DNA of 64,000 bases from Pseudobdellovibrionaceae bacterium (lineage in GTDB: Bacteria > Bdellovibrionota > Bdellovibrionia > Bdellovibrionales > UBA1609): the NCBI GenBank assembly GCA_020635075.1, contig JACKAM010000002.1, forward strand, positions 744,001 through 808,000. The letters run 5' to 3'. The translations under genes and the position numbers were made by a program. Below the pieces are notes generated by a model that was not told where the DNA came from, ran no database searches, and saw only the letters and a list, made by a program, of their open reading frames with translations. Of this stretch, positions 50,576 through 59,441 are shown piece by piece (the stretch's first letter is position 1; every line of letters starts with the position of its first letter).

Positions 50576-52120
50576 ATGATTTTATCTATGGTCGGTTGGA
50601 CATTTAGAATTAAAGAGCCCAAGGTCTCACTGGTCTTGGTCCTTAGCTACGTGATCTTTGGGATCGGTCTGATGCTCCCGCAGCCAAGTGCGGAGGCGCA
50701 GGCCGCCAAGAAGAGCAATCACCCCGTAAAATATCTTTCACTTTCAGTGGGCGTTTATCACGACGAACCTATCCCGGGAGCCGCCTCGGCAGTAAAACAG
50801 GGTGGAACCTACAAGGGCAAAATCAAACTCCAGTACAACCCTGAAACCAAGGTTCTTCGGTTTTACCCAAAACAAAAAGGTTCCGCGACGGTCATCATTC
50901 AGGACCCGGCCACGGGACGAATCAATTATGAATTTCGAGTAGACGTCAAAAAGACAGATCTCTATAAGATCGCTCGCGAAATCCGCAATCTCCTTGGAGA
51001 CATTGAGGGAATCACTATTAAGATCATTAACAGCAAGGTCATTGTTGACGGACAAATCCTTCTCCCTCGGGACATGGCCCGTATCCACTCCGTTGTAAAG
51101 CAATACGGAGGGGCTGCCGACACCCTGGTTGTCCTAAGCCCGGTTGCACAAAGAAAAATCGCCGAGCTGATCGAACGCGACGTCAACAACCCTGAAATCA
51201 CCGTTCGCGCAGTGAATGGTAAGTTCATCCTTGAGGGCTTTGCCAACGACAAGGCAGAGAAGGATCGAGCTGAGATTATTGCTAAGACTTATGTCCCCGA
51301 CGTGGTGGTTGACACGGCAGAGGCTGACAAGAAGATCCTGCCACGAAAAGTGGATGTGGTGATTAACCTGATCAAAATCAAGCCAGCTCCCGCCCAAGAG
51401 CCAAGAAAGATTGTCCAACTTGTTGTTCATTACGTTGAGCTACAGAAGGACTATACAAAGGGATTTAGATTTCAATGGACGCCCGATATTGGCGATGGTT
51501 CCAGCTTGCAGTTCTCTACGGGAGGCCGATCTCCAGGTGGCGTTGTAGCTACAATTACGGGTACGATTTCCAACCTTCTCCCTAAACTCAATTGGGCGAA
51601 GGAGCATGGTCATGCTAGAGTTTTGCAGAGTTCAAGTCTGATTGTTCAGGACGGCAATCCAGGGATCATCAATTCAATTTCCCGCCTCCCCTACCAAATC
51701 GTGAACGCCGAGGGACAGCCCTCTACGAATTTTGAGGAAACTGGTATTCGCACCAATATTTCTCCGCAGATCTTAGGTGCCCGATCTGACAGTGTTCAGT
51801 TGAAAATGAATTTTGCCGTCAAGAGCCTGGTCTCTTACACGGACGCTGGCCCTTTGACTAGTTCACGTGAGATTCAGACAGTTATTGTGGTCCGAAGCGG
51901 TGCGAGCGCCGCTGTGGGTGGTCTAATCACCAACGATAGTGGAACAAACTACAACAAGCTCCCTCCTAATGCGAGTCGCAATCCCATTATCTCCTTGTAC
52001 GCGTCAAAGGACTTCAGACGGAACCAAAGTCAGTTTGTTGTCTTTGTCACGCCGATCATCAAGAGCTCTGCCAGTGCGGGATCAGAGAAGATCAAGAGGA
52101 AGTTCCGACTTAACGACTAA
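50576..52120 (+). CDS. cpaC: CpaC/RcpA outer-membrane secretin
   Basis: 514 residues; an ATG at 50588 is an alternative start. Signal peptide to about residue 42. An N-terminal pilus domain (KYLSLSVGVYHDEPIP...) precedes a BON-like region (IKIINSKVIVDGQILLP). The C-terminal secretin domain has NWAKEHGHARVLQSSSLIVQDG, SREIQTVIVVRSGASAAVGGLI and NPIISLYASKDFRRNQSQFVVFVTP. It forms the pilus channel in the outer membrane. Confidence 0.93.
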   Translation: MILSMVGWTFRIKEPKVSLVLVLSYVIFGIGLMLPQPSAEAQAAKKSNHPVKYLSLSVGVYHDEPIPGAASAVKQGGTYKGKIKLQYNPETKVLRFYPKQKGSATVIIQDPATGRINYEFRVDVKKTDLYKIAREIRNLLGDIEGITIKIINSKVIVDGQILLPRDMARIHSVVKQYGGAADTLVVLSPVAQRKIAELIERDVNNPEITVRAVNGKFILEGFANDKAEKDRAEIIAKTYVPDVVVDTAEADKKILPRKVDVVINLIKIKPAPAQEPRKIVQLVVHYVELQKDYTKGFRFQWTPDIGDGSSLQFSTGGRSPGGVVATITGTISNLLPKLNWAKEHGHARVLQSSSLIVQDGNPGIINSISRLPYQIVNAEGQPSTNFEETGIRTNISPQILGARSDSVQLKMNFAVKSLVSYTDAGPLTSSREIQTVIVVRSGASAAVGGLITNDSGTNYNKLPPNASRNPIISLYASKDFRRNQSQFVVFVTPIIKSSASAGSEKIKRKFRLND

Positions 52121-52213
52121 GGTGCAGTAACCAACCCTTAGTCTGGCCTGCAAACCGTCATCAGGACTTGGATCAGGATGAAATGTTTCCGATAGGATTT
52201 CGGGGGTCGAACA

Positions 52214-54508
52214 TTGGCTGTTAATCAGGCTTGTCATTTAATTTGTGTCATGGGCGGCAAGGGCGGCGTGGGAAAAAGTGTATTTGCCGCAAACTTCGCC
52301 TTTACTCTCATGTTTGAAATGAGAGCCAAGACTCTGCTTATAGATTTGGACGCAAAAAGCTGTGGTGACCAAAACGTCATCACCGGGATTCGCCCGCAGA
52401 AAACCGCCATCGATATCGCAAATTTTGCCAGTACCATAAATGCCAACACATTGAATACTCTGGTTTCCCCCCACCCAACAGGGTTGCACTTTATTGGAGC
52501 GGTCCAAACTCCGGACCAAACCCTGGATGTACCCCCCGATCTTTTTCGTAAACAATTGTTCGCCATTAGCCAGCACTATAAGTTTATTGTCGTTGATATT
52601 GGCTGCGACATGACCCCCCTGCAAATGGGAATGATCGAAGATTCTAGTGCCGTAATCATTGTCACCACTCCGGAGGTTTTGGCGGTAAATCAAACCCGTA
52701 AGGCCATGAACGACCTTATGGCGGCTACGGTGCCGGCAGATCTATTTCAAATTGTTCTGAATAAAGTCTCTCGCACAGGCCTTGATCCACGGGCTATATC
52801 TCAAGGATTACGTCGACCAATCGTCGGTAGCATTCCTCAAGACGAGACGACGGCTTATGGGGCCCTACAGAGGTCAACCCCTTTCGTATTGACCGCGCAA
52901 AATACGCCCCTTGCGGCTGCCTACCATGAGATTTCACGCAAGCTCACGGGTGGTATCCTGCAAAAACTCAAGGCACTTACGAGGCCGCAAAATCTTCAAG
53001 CCGCCATGGCCCCAGCTCCAGGCGCGGCCGCACAGCTTCAGTCAGGCCCCTCTTCAATGGTCCAACGGGGTGCCAAAGGCCCCAAGCAGCTTGACCCCCT
53101 GACTCTACTCAAAATGCAGATCCACACCGAGCTCATTAAGGAGATGGATCTAAAGAAGGATTTGACAGGAACCAAGGGTGATCCGGCCAAGGAAAAGGAA
53201 CTGAGAACGAAGACCACTAGGGTCATTACCCAGCTGGTGGATAAACTCGGTCATGGACTTCCCCGCGATCAAAGATCCCGAATCATCAAAGAAGTTCTGG
53301 ATGAGGCCCTCGGCCTTGGACCTCTTGAGGATCTTCTGGCCGATCCTGGTGTAACAGAGATCATGGTCAATGGCTGCGACAAGATTTACGTTGAAAAGGG
53401 CGGAAAGCTTACGCTCAGCACAGTGACCTTTACCTCCAATCTTCAGCTTCGCAACGTTATCGAGCGAATCGTCACCCCACTGGGCCGACGCATTGACGAG
53501 AAGACCCCCTATTGCGATGCGCGCCTGGCCGATGGAAGCCGGGTGAATGCCGTTATTGAGCCCTTGGCCATTGATGGACCGGCCCTTACAATCCGGAAAT
53601 TCCCCAGTGATCGCATTACCTCTGATGACTATGTCAATCGCTTCAACTCACTCACTCAGCCCATGGTGGACTTCCTTAAAATCTGCGTTGAACAGGGCCT
53701 TAATATCATTATCTCAGGTGGTACTGGATCTGGTAAGACAACTTTGCTGAACGTCTTGTCTACGTTTATTCCCACCAACGAACGCATTATCACAGTAGAG
53801 GACGCTGCCGAACTCCAGCTTAAGCAAGAACATGTTGTCCGCCTTGAGACCAGGCCTGCCAACATGGAGGGAACTGGCGAAATCACCATTCGCGATCTAG
53901 TGCGCAACTCGCTGCGGATGCGCCCAGACCGAATTGTGGTTGGTGAGTGTCGAGATGGTGCCGCATTAGATATGCTGGCGGCCATGAATACAGGTCATGA
54001 TGGTTCAATGACCACCGTTCACGCCAACAATCCCCGGGAAGGCATTTCTCGTCTGGAAACCCTTTGTCTAATGGCCGGAATGGATCTGCCCGTAAGAGCA
54101 ATTCGCGAACAAATTGCCGGTGCCGTTAACATGATTGTACAGATCTCGCGCCTGAGTGACGGCAGCCGCAGAGTCACTAGCATTACGGAAGTTGTCGGCA
54201 TGCAGGGCGAGACGGTAACTCTTCAGGAAATCTTTCGCTTCAAGGAAGAGGGCTTCGATAAAAACCGTAAAATTGTTGGTACCTTCCAGGCCATGGGCCT
54301 AATACCCACATTTATTGAGAAATTCGAAGCTCGGGGTGTTACCATTCCAAGAAATCTCTTTACCACCAGCGCCGCCGACTCAGCTTCCCGCCAGACCCCA
54401 AAACCTGCTGGCTTGGCGCGCCCACGAATCGGAGCACCATCCGGGACTCCTCGCATCACCCGTCCCAATCCGGTCAAGAAAACCGGTAGCGGAGGTGACA
54501 ACACGTGA
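52214..54508 (+). CDS. cpaF: Fused CpaE-CpaF (TadZ-TadA) ATPase
   Basis: 764 residues from a TTG. The N-terminal 250 residues are a MinD/ParA-type ATPase with MGGKGGVGKSVFAAN (deviant Walker A), LLIDLD and VVDIGCD, as in CpaE/TadZ but without a receiver domain. A linker (about 255-330) is rich in Ala/Gln/Pro. The rest is a TadA/CpaF secretion ATPase with IISGGTGSGKTTLLN, TVEDAAELQL, RMRPDRIVVGECRDG and TTVHANNP. One protein therefore does localisation and pilus assembly. Its stop overlaps the tadB GTG. Confidence 0.9.
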   Translation: MAVNQACHLICVMGGKGGVGKSVFAANFAFTLMFEMRAKTLLIDLDAKSCGDQNVITGIRPQKTAIDIANFASTINANTLNTLVSPHPTGLHFIGAVQTPDQTLDVPPDLFRKQLFAISQHYKFIVVDIGCDMTPLQMGMIEDSSAVIIVTTPEVLAVNQTRKAMNDLMAATVPADLFQIVLNKVSRTGLDPRAISQGLRRPIVGSIPQDETTAYGALQRSTPFVLTAQNTPLAAAYHEISRKLTGGILQKLKALTRPQNLQAAMAPAPGAAAQLQSGPSSMVQRGAKGPKQLDPLTLLKMQIHTELIKEMDLKKDLTGTKGDPAKEKELRTKTTRVITQLVDKLGHGLPRDQRSRIIKEVLDEALGLGPLEDLLADPGVTEIMVNGCDKIYVEKGGKLTLSTVTFTSNLQLRNVIERIVTPLGRRIDEKTPYCDARLADGSRVNAVIEPLAIDGPALTIRKFPSDRITSDDYVNRFNSLTQPMVDFLKICVEQGLNIIISGGTGSGKTTLLNVLSTFIPTNERIITVEDAAELQLKQEHVVRLETRPANMEGTGEITIRDLVRNSLRMRPDRIVVGECRDGAALDMLAAMNTGHDGSMTTVHANNPREGISRLETLCLMAGMDLPVRAIREQIAGAVNMIVQISRLSDGSRRVTSITEVVGMQGETVTLQEIFRFKEEGFDKNRKIVGTFQAMGLIPTFIEKFEARGVTIPRNLFTTSAADSASRQTPKPAGLARPRIGAPSGTPRITRPNPVKKTGSGGDNT

Positions 54509-55383
54509 GCGTAATCTTTGGCAACGACATTATCGTAGTATTTCTTTTTGGAGCTGCGGTTTTTGTGTTTTCGTATCTTATGTCTGATCGCCTTCTCGCT
54601 AAGCTTCATGATCGGAGCATGGGAAACCGAGAAGAAGTGCTCCGCCTTATGGACATGATGTTTGTCGAGGCCGACAAGCGCAAGGTGACGATCCTTATGT
54701 TTATGTTGAGTTTCGGCTTGGGAGCCTTAGTGTTTTTGGTTTTCTGGCCAAGTCTCTTACCAGGAATTATTTTCGGTGGTGCCGTCACAGTTGCCGGATG
54801 GTCGATTCCTAAAAACGTTATGAAGGCCCTGTGGGAAAAGCGATGCAACCGCTTTGTTGATCAAATGGTCGATGGCCTTACCATCATGTCCAATGGTGTG
54901 AAAAGCGGCCTCGGTCTTGCCCAGTCGATGGAGCGCGTGGTTTCCAATATGGCCGGTCCCATTGCTCAGGAGTTCTCTCTTGTTCTCAACAAGATCCGAC
55001 TGGGAATGTCGATTGAAGACGCTCTCAATGAATTAGGTGATCGAATTCCCCGACAGGATGTGCAAATGTTTGTTACGGCAGTGAACATTCTCAAGGAGAC
55101 TGGTGGCAATTTAGCCGAAACTTTTTCCACGATTGTGACCACCATACGCGAGCGACAAAAAGTTGAAAAGAAAATCCAGGCAATGACCGCCCAGGGCCTG
55201 ATGCAGGCTGTGATTATTACCTTGGTCCCGTTTGTGCTCTTAATCATTTTTCTCGTCATCGATCCGAATTATGTGAAGCCCTTGTTTTCCACGCCTTTGG
55301 GCCTGGTTGCACTGGCCATCATGCTTACTCTGCAAGTAATCGGTGGAGTGATGATGAAAAAGATTGTTACTATTAAGGTATGA
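54505..55383 (+). CDS. tadB: TadB inner-membrane platform protein
   Basis: 292 residues from a GTG. N-terminal helices (about 5-22, 66-105) are followed by a T2SF domain: MVDGLTIMSNGVKSGLGLAQSMERVV, then RLGMSIEDALNELGDRIPRQDVQMFVTAVNILKETGGNLAETF. Two C-terminal helices end it. It overlaps the ATPase gene by 4 bases. A tadC gene would normally follow, but an RHS-type gene stands there. Confidence 0.92.
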   Translation: MSVIFGNDIIVVFLFGAAVFVFSYLMSDRLLAKLHDRSMGNREEVLRLMDMMFVEADKRKVTILMFMLSFGLGALVFLVFWPSLLPGIIFGGAVTVAGWSIPKNVMKALWEKRCNRFVDQMVDGLTIMSNGVKSGLGLAQSMERVVSNMAGPIAQEFSLVLNKIRLGMSIEDALNELGDRIPRQDVQMFVTAVNILKETGGNLAETFSTIVTTIRERQKVEKKIQAMTAQGLMQAVIITLVPFVLLIIFLVIDPNYVKPLFSTPLGLVALAIMLTLQVIGGVMMKKIVTIKV

Positions 55384-55405
55384 GGTACGTGTGAGGAGAT
55401 CTATG

Positions 55406-57118
55406 ATGAAAGCCTTAATAACAGCGGCGTTGAGCCTTATTGTGGCCGCCACGGCCGGAGCAGTGGTTGACATGAAGAATGCCAACTACGCAAACACCTG
55501 GACAGACCTGATTGTTCCAGGTTCCGGCTATGACCTTAGGGTTCAGCGAACTTATAACAGCCGATCCTTGTTTAATGGGGTCTTTGGCTTTGGCTGGTGT
55601 TCTGATTTTGAAACCACTTTGGAAGTAACTGCCGAGGGAAATCTCCGTGTCACAGAGTGCGGAGGCGGCTTGGAAGTTGTATATACGACCAAAAATTTTA
55701 AGCCCGGAAGCGTGGACAAAACGGTCGATACCATTATTGCAGAGGTGCAAAAACGCAATAGGGACCTTAAACCTCAGTATTTTAAAGACCTTAAAAAGGA
55801 GCTGTCCGAAAACGCCTTTTTGCGCGATGAATTTACCCGACAGCTCAAGCTTAAAGGCAACGTAGTCTCTGGTCAGGCCTACCACGCGAACGGCCGAGAA
55901 ACTGAAAACGTTATGTTTAAGGATGGAAAATACAAACGCTCTCTTGAGGACGGCACATTTCAACTGTTTGATTCCACCGGACACCTTGTAACGATGTATG
56001 ATCGAAACGGCAACCACCTTAAGCTTGAGTGGAAGGGATCCCAACTGTTGAGTGTTGTGGATAACAACGGCCGAAAGCTGTCGTTCTCCTATTTGGCCAA
56101 CAAGCGACTCAAACAAATTGCCGGACCAAATGGCATCCTGGTCAAGTATTCGTTTTCGGGAGAGGATCTAAAAGAGGTCCACAACGCCTGGAAAAATGTT
56201 TTTAAGTATGACTACGATGATGTTCATAACCTGGTGAAAATCCATTATCCAGATAAAACATTTAAGGAACTGACTTACAACAAGGACCGTGACTGGGTAA
56301 CGAGCTTCAAGAATCGTAAGGGCTGTGTGGAAGCCTACGTTTACGATGTGGATAATGAAAATCCCAAGGATCACTACTGGTCAACTGTCGAAAAGACCTG
56401 CGGCAAAAAGGTGACTAATAAGAGTACCTATGAGTTTTTCCATCGCAAGCGTAAAGACGGACTTGGAAAGTACTTGTATCGCGTGCGAACCGATAACAAT
56501 GGAAGTATTTCCGACATCGTCTATCACGAGACATTCGGCAAACCCATTTCTGTGTTGCGAAACAAGTTTAAAGTCACCTATGGCTATTACCCAAATGGGT
56601 TGGTGAAAGAAAAGCGGGAAAACCTGCGCAACCTTGAATTCAGATATGAGAACAAATGCCAGAAGGTTTCGGAGGTGCGGATTGAGTATTTTCAGCCCGA
56701 AGTTCCAAAACAGAAGGCGGGAGACAACAAAGCTGGCCGCAAAGTATCCAGCTTCAAAAAGAAGCTAGTAAAAAAAGTGCGTACTACTTTTAAATATGAC
56801 TCTCCCAAGTGCAACCTGGTCTACGCCAAGAATACCGATGGACAAACAGCTAAAATCCAGTACGACACCCGGGGCCGGATGGCAGTTATTGAGGACCAAT
56901 CAAAAAAAGTGGTCAAAATTCAGTACGAAGAACGCTTCGGCAAGCCGGCAAAGGTGGAACGACCTGGTCTGGGTACGATACATGTGACTTATAAATCTGA
57001 TGGAGAGATCGCCAAGGTTCAGAGCAAAGAAGGGCCGACGGTGGCTGTCCAGGTGGCGAGCATCTTTAATAACCTGTTGGATATCATTGCCCCAGCCACC
57101 TCAGAAACGAATCTTTAG
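55406..57118 (+). CDS. Secreted RHS/YD-repeat protein in hit-like position (Bd0109-like)
   Basis: 570 residues from the second of two ATGs (55403 and 55406), chosen because AGGAG lies 7 bases before it. The signal peptide ends near AGA. The N-terminal part matches RHS starts (DLIVPGSGYDLRVQRTYNSR, then FGFGWCSDFETTLEV), followed by YD-like repeats (MYDRNGNHLKLEWKG, FKYDYDDVHNLVKIHYPD). It has no toxin domain at the C-terminus. In B. bacteriovorus the RHS/wall-associated-like Bd0109 stands beside Bd0108 next to flp genes, so this is probably its relative. Orthology is inferred from order. Confidence 0.75.
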   Translation: MKALITAALSLIVAATAGAVVDMKNANYANTWTDLIVPGSGYDLRVQRTYNSRSLFNGVFGFGWCSDFETTLEVTAEGNLRVTECGGGLEVVYTTKNFKPGSVDKTVDTIIAEVQKRNRDLKPQYFKDLKKELSENAFLRDEFTRQLKLKGNVVSGQAYHANGRETENVMFKDGKYKRSLEDGTFQLFDSTGHLVTMYDRNGNHLKLEWKGSQLLSVVDNNGRKLSFSYLANKRLKQIAGPNGILVKYSFSGEDLKEVHNAWKNVFKYDYDDVHNLVKIHYPDKTFKELTYNKDRDWVTSFKNRKGCVEAYVYDVDNENPKDHYWSTVEKTCGKKVTNKSTYEFFHRKRKDGLGKYLYRVRTDNNGSISDIVYHETFGKPISVLRNKFKVTYGYYPNGLVKEKRENLRNLEFRYENKCQKVSEVRIEYFQPEVPKQKAGDNKAGRKVSSFKKKLVKKVRTTFKYDSPKCNLVYAKNTDGQTAKIQYDTRGRMAVIEDQSKKVVKIQYEERFGKPAKVERPGLGTIHVTYKSDGEIAKVQSKEGPTVAVQVASIFNNLLDIIAPATSETNL

Positions 57119-57131
57119 GACGGAGTCGTAA

Positions 57132-57425
57132 ATGAAGAAGACCATTCATATCGCTTTTTTTACCTTAATCATTGCCCTGATCCCCGGAGCCTGTCTTACC
57201 GCCCTCGCGGAGTCGGACCCCAAATCCTATGTGGAAGAGCCCCTGGGATCGATTGAAGAACAGCTGGCGGGCCGTGATAAGAATGAGTGCGGAGAATGCT
57301 CGAAGCACTTCCGCGATGACCAGCTTGGCCGTGGGGATAACCCTCGGCAGGTCACAGACCGCGTAGCACGAGCCCTAAGCGGCGAGGCTACTGGCGGGGA
57401 CACCGGCACCAAATCCACCAAATAG
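57132..57425 (+). CDS. Small secreted protein, candidate hit (Bd0108-like) factor
   Basis: 97 residues. The signal peptide ends near LTALA. The mature part is acidic with CGECSKHF and a Gly/Thr-rich tail, so probably secreted and unstructured. GGAG precedes the ATG. It is 13 bases after the RHS gene. Bd0108 of B. bacteriovorus, mutated in many host-independent strains, is about 100 residues and secreted, and stands beside an RHS-like gene and flp genes. The match by order and size is good, but sequence similarity cannot be checked here. Confidence 0.6.
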   Translation: MKKTIHIAFFTLIIALIPGACLTALAESDPKSYVEEPLGSIEEQLAGRDKNECGECSKHFRDDQLGRGDNPRQVTDRVARALSGEATGGDTGTKSTK

Positions 57426-57599
57426 GGGCTCCCTGGAGCCCTTGGGCCCCCATTCAACTGTCTAGATTCGAGACACCCAGGTGACCATCTTCCGTTACCC
57501 CCCTTTTTTTTGACCAGAAAATGGCCGTTTGGGTCCGCTGGGCTCTTATAACTTATTGAAATTACAATGGTTTACGGCCCACGGGCAAACGTCATATTC

Positions 57600-57615
57600 T
57601 GGCACATCTCTCGCT
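57600..57615 (+). promoter_or_regulatory. Candidate sigma-54 promoter
   Basis: TGGCAC (57600-57605), 5 bases, TCGCT (57611-57615), near the TGGCAC-N5-TTGCT consensus with GG and GC exactly 12 bases apart. It lies about 55 bases before the ATG at 57669. Confidence 0.4.
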
Positions 57616-57668
57616 TCTCCTTAAACTAGGGAGCCATACTGATTGGCCCCATTGTAGGAGGATTAGAT

Positions 57669-57908
57669 ATGACATCCTTAAGAATTACGATGATTGCTCT
57701 GGCTTTAATGGTGAGCCCACTGGCTTTTGCGTACGGTAATTCCAGTATGACAACGGTTAATTGTCAGAACGCGGGCGTGTACGCTGGTGAGGACAATACC
57801 CGCCATGACGATGCTCCAGCCAAGCAGGTTCGACGCGTGACCTTGTCCCTTAAGGGTCAGGCTAAAAAAGCTGAAAAACTGCGGGCGCCCGCTCAACAAA
57901 CTCGCTAA
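57669..57908 (+). CDS. Small secreted basic protein of unknown function
   Basis: 79 residues. Signal peptide ends near SPLAFA. The mature part (about 58 residues) is hydrophilic with one Cys, an Asp/His patch and a Lys/Arg-rich tail. A strong AGGAGG ribosome site 8 bases before the ATG and a sigma-54-like site upstream suggest regulated, high expression. The region between the hit-like gene and this one (57426-57668) holds a GC-rich hairpin (57426-57441) and no other gene. No family recognised. Confidence 0.65.
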   Translation: MTSLRITMIALALMVSPLAFAYGNSSMTTVNCQNAGVYAGEDNTRHDDAPAKQVRRVTLSLKGQAKKAEKLRAPAQQTR

Positions 57909-57929
57909 TTGGTATTGAAAATTCAAGTA

Positions 57930-58331
57930 TTAGGGATCTTTCTTCTGAGTGGATGGTCCCTTTTCATTTTTTCGATCCCAAAAGCGATCCACCTGACTAT
58001 GGGATTCAGACCGTAACTTCTCTTTGGCCTTTTCGGCCTGCTCCTGAATGTACTGCTTACTTCTCTGTAGGTGAATGCCCAGTTGCCGCTGGCCGGGAAC
58101 CTCTTGGGTCTTAATTTTTGATTCAACTATTCCTTTGAGTTTTGTCCAACTGTCTCTCACAAAAGCAGCTCCGCCCTCACCGACTTGCTGAAGGGGCTCT
58201 ACGATGGGGCTATTCACAATAAAGGTCATCACATGTGCCTCAATCGTTCGCTTGCCAATCTGGGTTTGCATGACCGCAGCCAGAAGAAAAGTTATTACGA
58301 TTGTCTTGATAAAAAATAGTAAATCGCCCAT
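57930..58331 (-). CDS. Membrane-anchored helical protein of unknown function
   Basis: 133 residues from the ATG at 58331 (GAGG upstream); a GTG one codon earlier is possible. One N-terminal helix (about 4-22), then a charged helical region with RSKQYIQEQAEKAKEKLRSE, a likely coiled coil. No domain recognised. It is 10 bases downstream of the CheY-like gene on the same strand, so it may be a partner of that regulator. Confidence 0.6.
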   Translation of the reverse strand: MGDLLFFIKTIVITFLLAAVMQTQIGKRTIEAHVMTFIVNSPIVEPLQQVGEGGAAFVRDSWTKLKGIVESKIKTQEVPGQRQLGIHLQRSKQYIQEQAEKAKEKLRSESHSQVDRFWDRKNEKGPSTQKKDP

Positions 58332-58341
58332 CACACCATCC

Positions 58342-58713
58342 TCAGTTGACCGCTAAACGAACTGCCTGCTCCAAATCCTTGGCTTTAAAAGGCTTCACTA
58401 AAAAACTACAGCACCCCGCCTCCAACGCCTTGAGCATCATGTGCTCCTGGTCAGCTGTGGAGCAGGCAATGATTTTGATATCCGGATTCCCTTGTAAAAT
58501 TTCTTGAGTGGCATCGATTCCGCTCTTTTTCGGCATAACGATATCCATAATCACCACGTCTGGATTTAACTCCAAGACCACGGAAACGGCTTCTTCACCA
58601 TCCTCAGCTTCGCCAACCACCTCAATATCGGTGGTGAGAAAAATATTCCTCATGACTTCACGGATAAACGGGGCGTCATCCACAATGACCAGTTTTATTC
58701 CCATGGAATCCAT
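58342..58713 (-). CDS. CheY-like single-domain response regulator
   Basis: 123 residues. The receiver domain has the acidic pair in VIVDDAPFIREVM, the phosphorylated Asp in VVIMDIVMPKKSG, the Ser/Thr switch in IIACSTADQ, and the Lys in FLVKPFKAKDLE. There is no output domain, so it acts by contact with another protein, for example a flagellar or pilus motor. It is divergent from the DedA gene by 43 bases. Confidence 0.93.
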   Translation of the reverse strand: MDSMGIKLVIVDDAPFIREVMRNIFLTTDIEVVGEAEDGEEAVSVVLELNPDVVIMDIVMPKKSGIDATQEILQGNPDIKIIACSTADQEHMMLKALEAGCCSFLVKPFKAKDLEQAVRLAVN

Positions 58714-58756
58714 TATAGTAGTTTTGCAGTTTCATCCCAAATAGAATGTTGAGTTC

Positions 58757-59416
58757 ATGGACTCCGGATCGTCTGCTGCCAAAGTCATTACCTTCATTAC
58801 AGCCTTCACCGGCTGGAAGGCCTATGCCGCCATCCTTGGCGTTCTGACTGTTTGTGGTCTAGGTGTCCCAATCCCCGAGGACGTCTCCTTGATTGCGGCG
58901 GGCATTCTCGCCTCAATGAACAATATTTCACTCACGGGTGCTCTTCTTGCCGGGTTTGTTGGCGTCATGATCGGGGATACCATATTGTATGTGGCCGGAC
59001 GAAAGTTTGGACGCCGGGTTTTTACCCTACCTTTGTTTCGGCGGATTTTCACTCCTGAGCGCATTGCCTTGGCTGAAAAAAAGGTTCTTAGAAACTCCAA
59101 GTTCATTTGTTTCACTGCCCGCTTTTTACCGGGACTCCGTTCACCAATATTTCTCACTGCTGGCATTATGGGTGTACGCCCAATCGTGTTCTTTACTCTT
59201 GATGGCGGAGCCGCACTATTGAGCGTCCCCCTATGGGTGGTCGGTGGGTGGTGGTTTGGGAGCCATCTTGAAGACGCCTTGGCTTTTGCGAAAAAGATGC
59301 AGGTCTCTCTTCTTATCGGGTTGGCAGTCTTAATTACCAGCTATATTCTGGTAAAGCGGATCCGCAAGAAGCGGCGCAAAGCCGCACAAAAGGGTGAGTC
59401 TGCTGCTCCTTTATAA
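58757..59416 (+). CDS. DedA/VTT-domain membrane protein
   Basis: 219 residues with about five membrane helices. The VTT motif shows LTVCGLGVPIPEDVSLIAAGILA, then GVMIGDTILYVAGRKFGRR (conserved Gly-Asp and Arg) and FICFTARFLPGLRSPIFLTAG (conserved Arg). DedA proteins move lipid carriers such as undecaprenyl phosphate or phospholipids across membranes; the substrate is unknown. It could work with UppP in carrier recycling. Confidence 0.88.
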   Translation: MDSGSSAAKVITFITAFTGWKAYAAILGVLTVCGLGVPIPEDVSLIAAGILASMNNISLTGALLAGFVGVMIGDTILYVAGRKFGRRVFTLPLFRRIFTPERIALAEKKVLRNSKFICFTARFLPGLRSPIFLTAGIMGVRPIVFFTLDGGAALLSVPLWVVGGWWFGSHLEDALAFAKKMQVSLLIGLAVLITSYILVKRIRKKRRKAAQKGESAAPL

Positions 59417-59441
59417 ATAATCTATCCCTGGATTCGATCTG

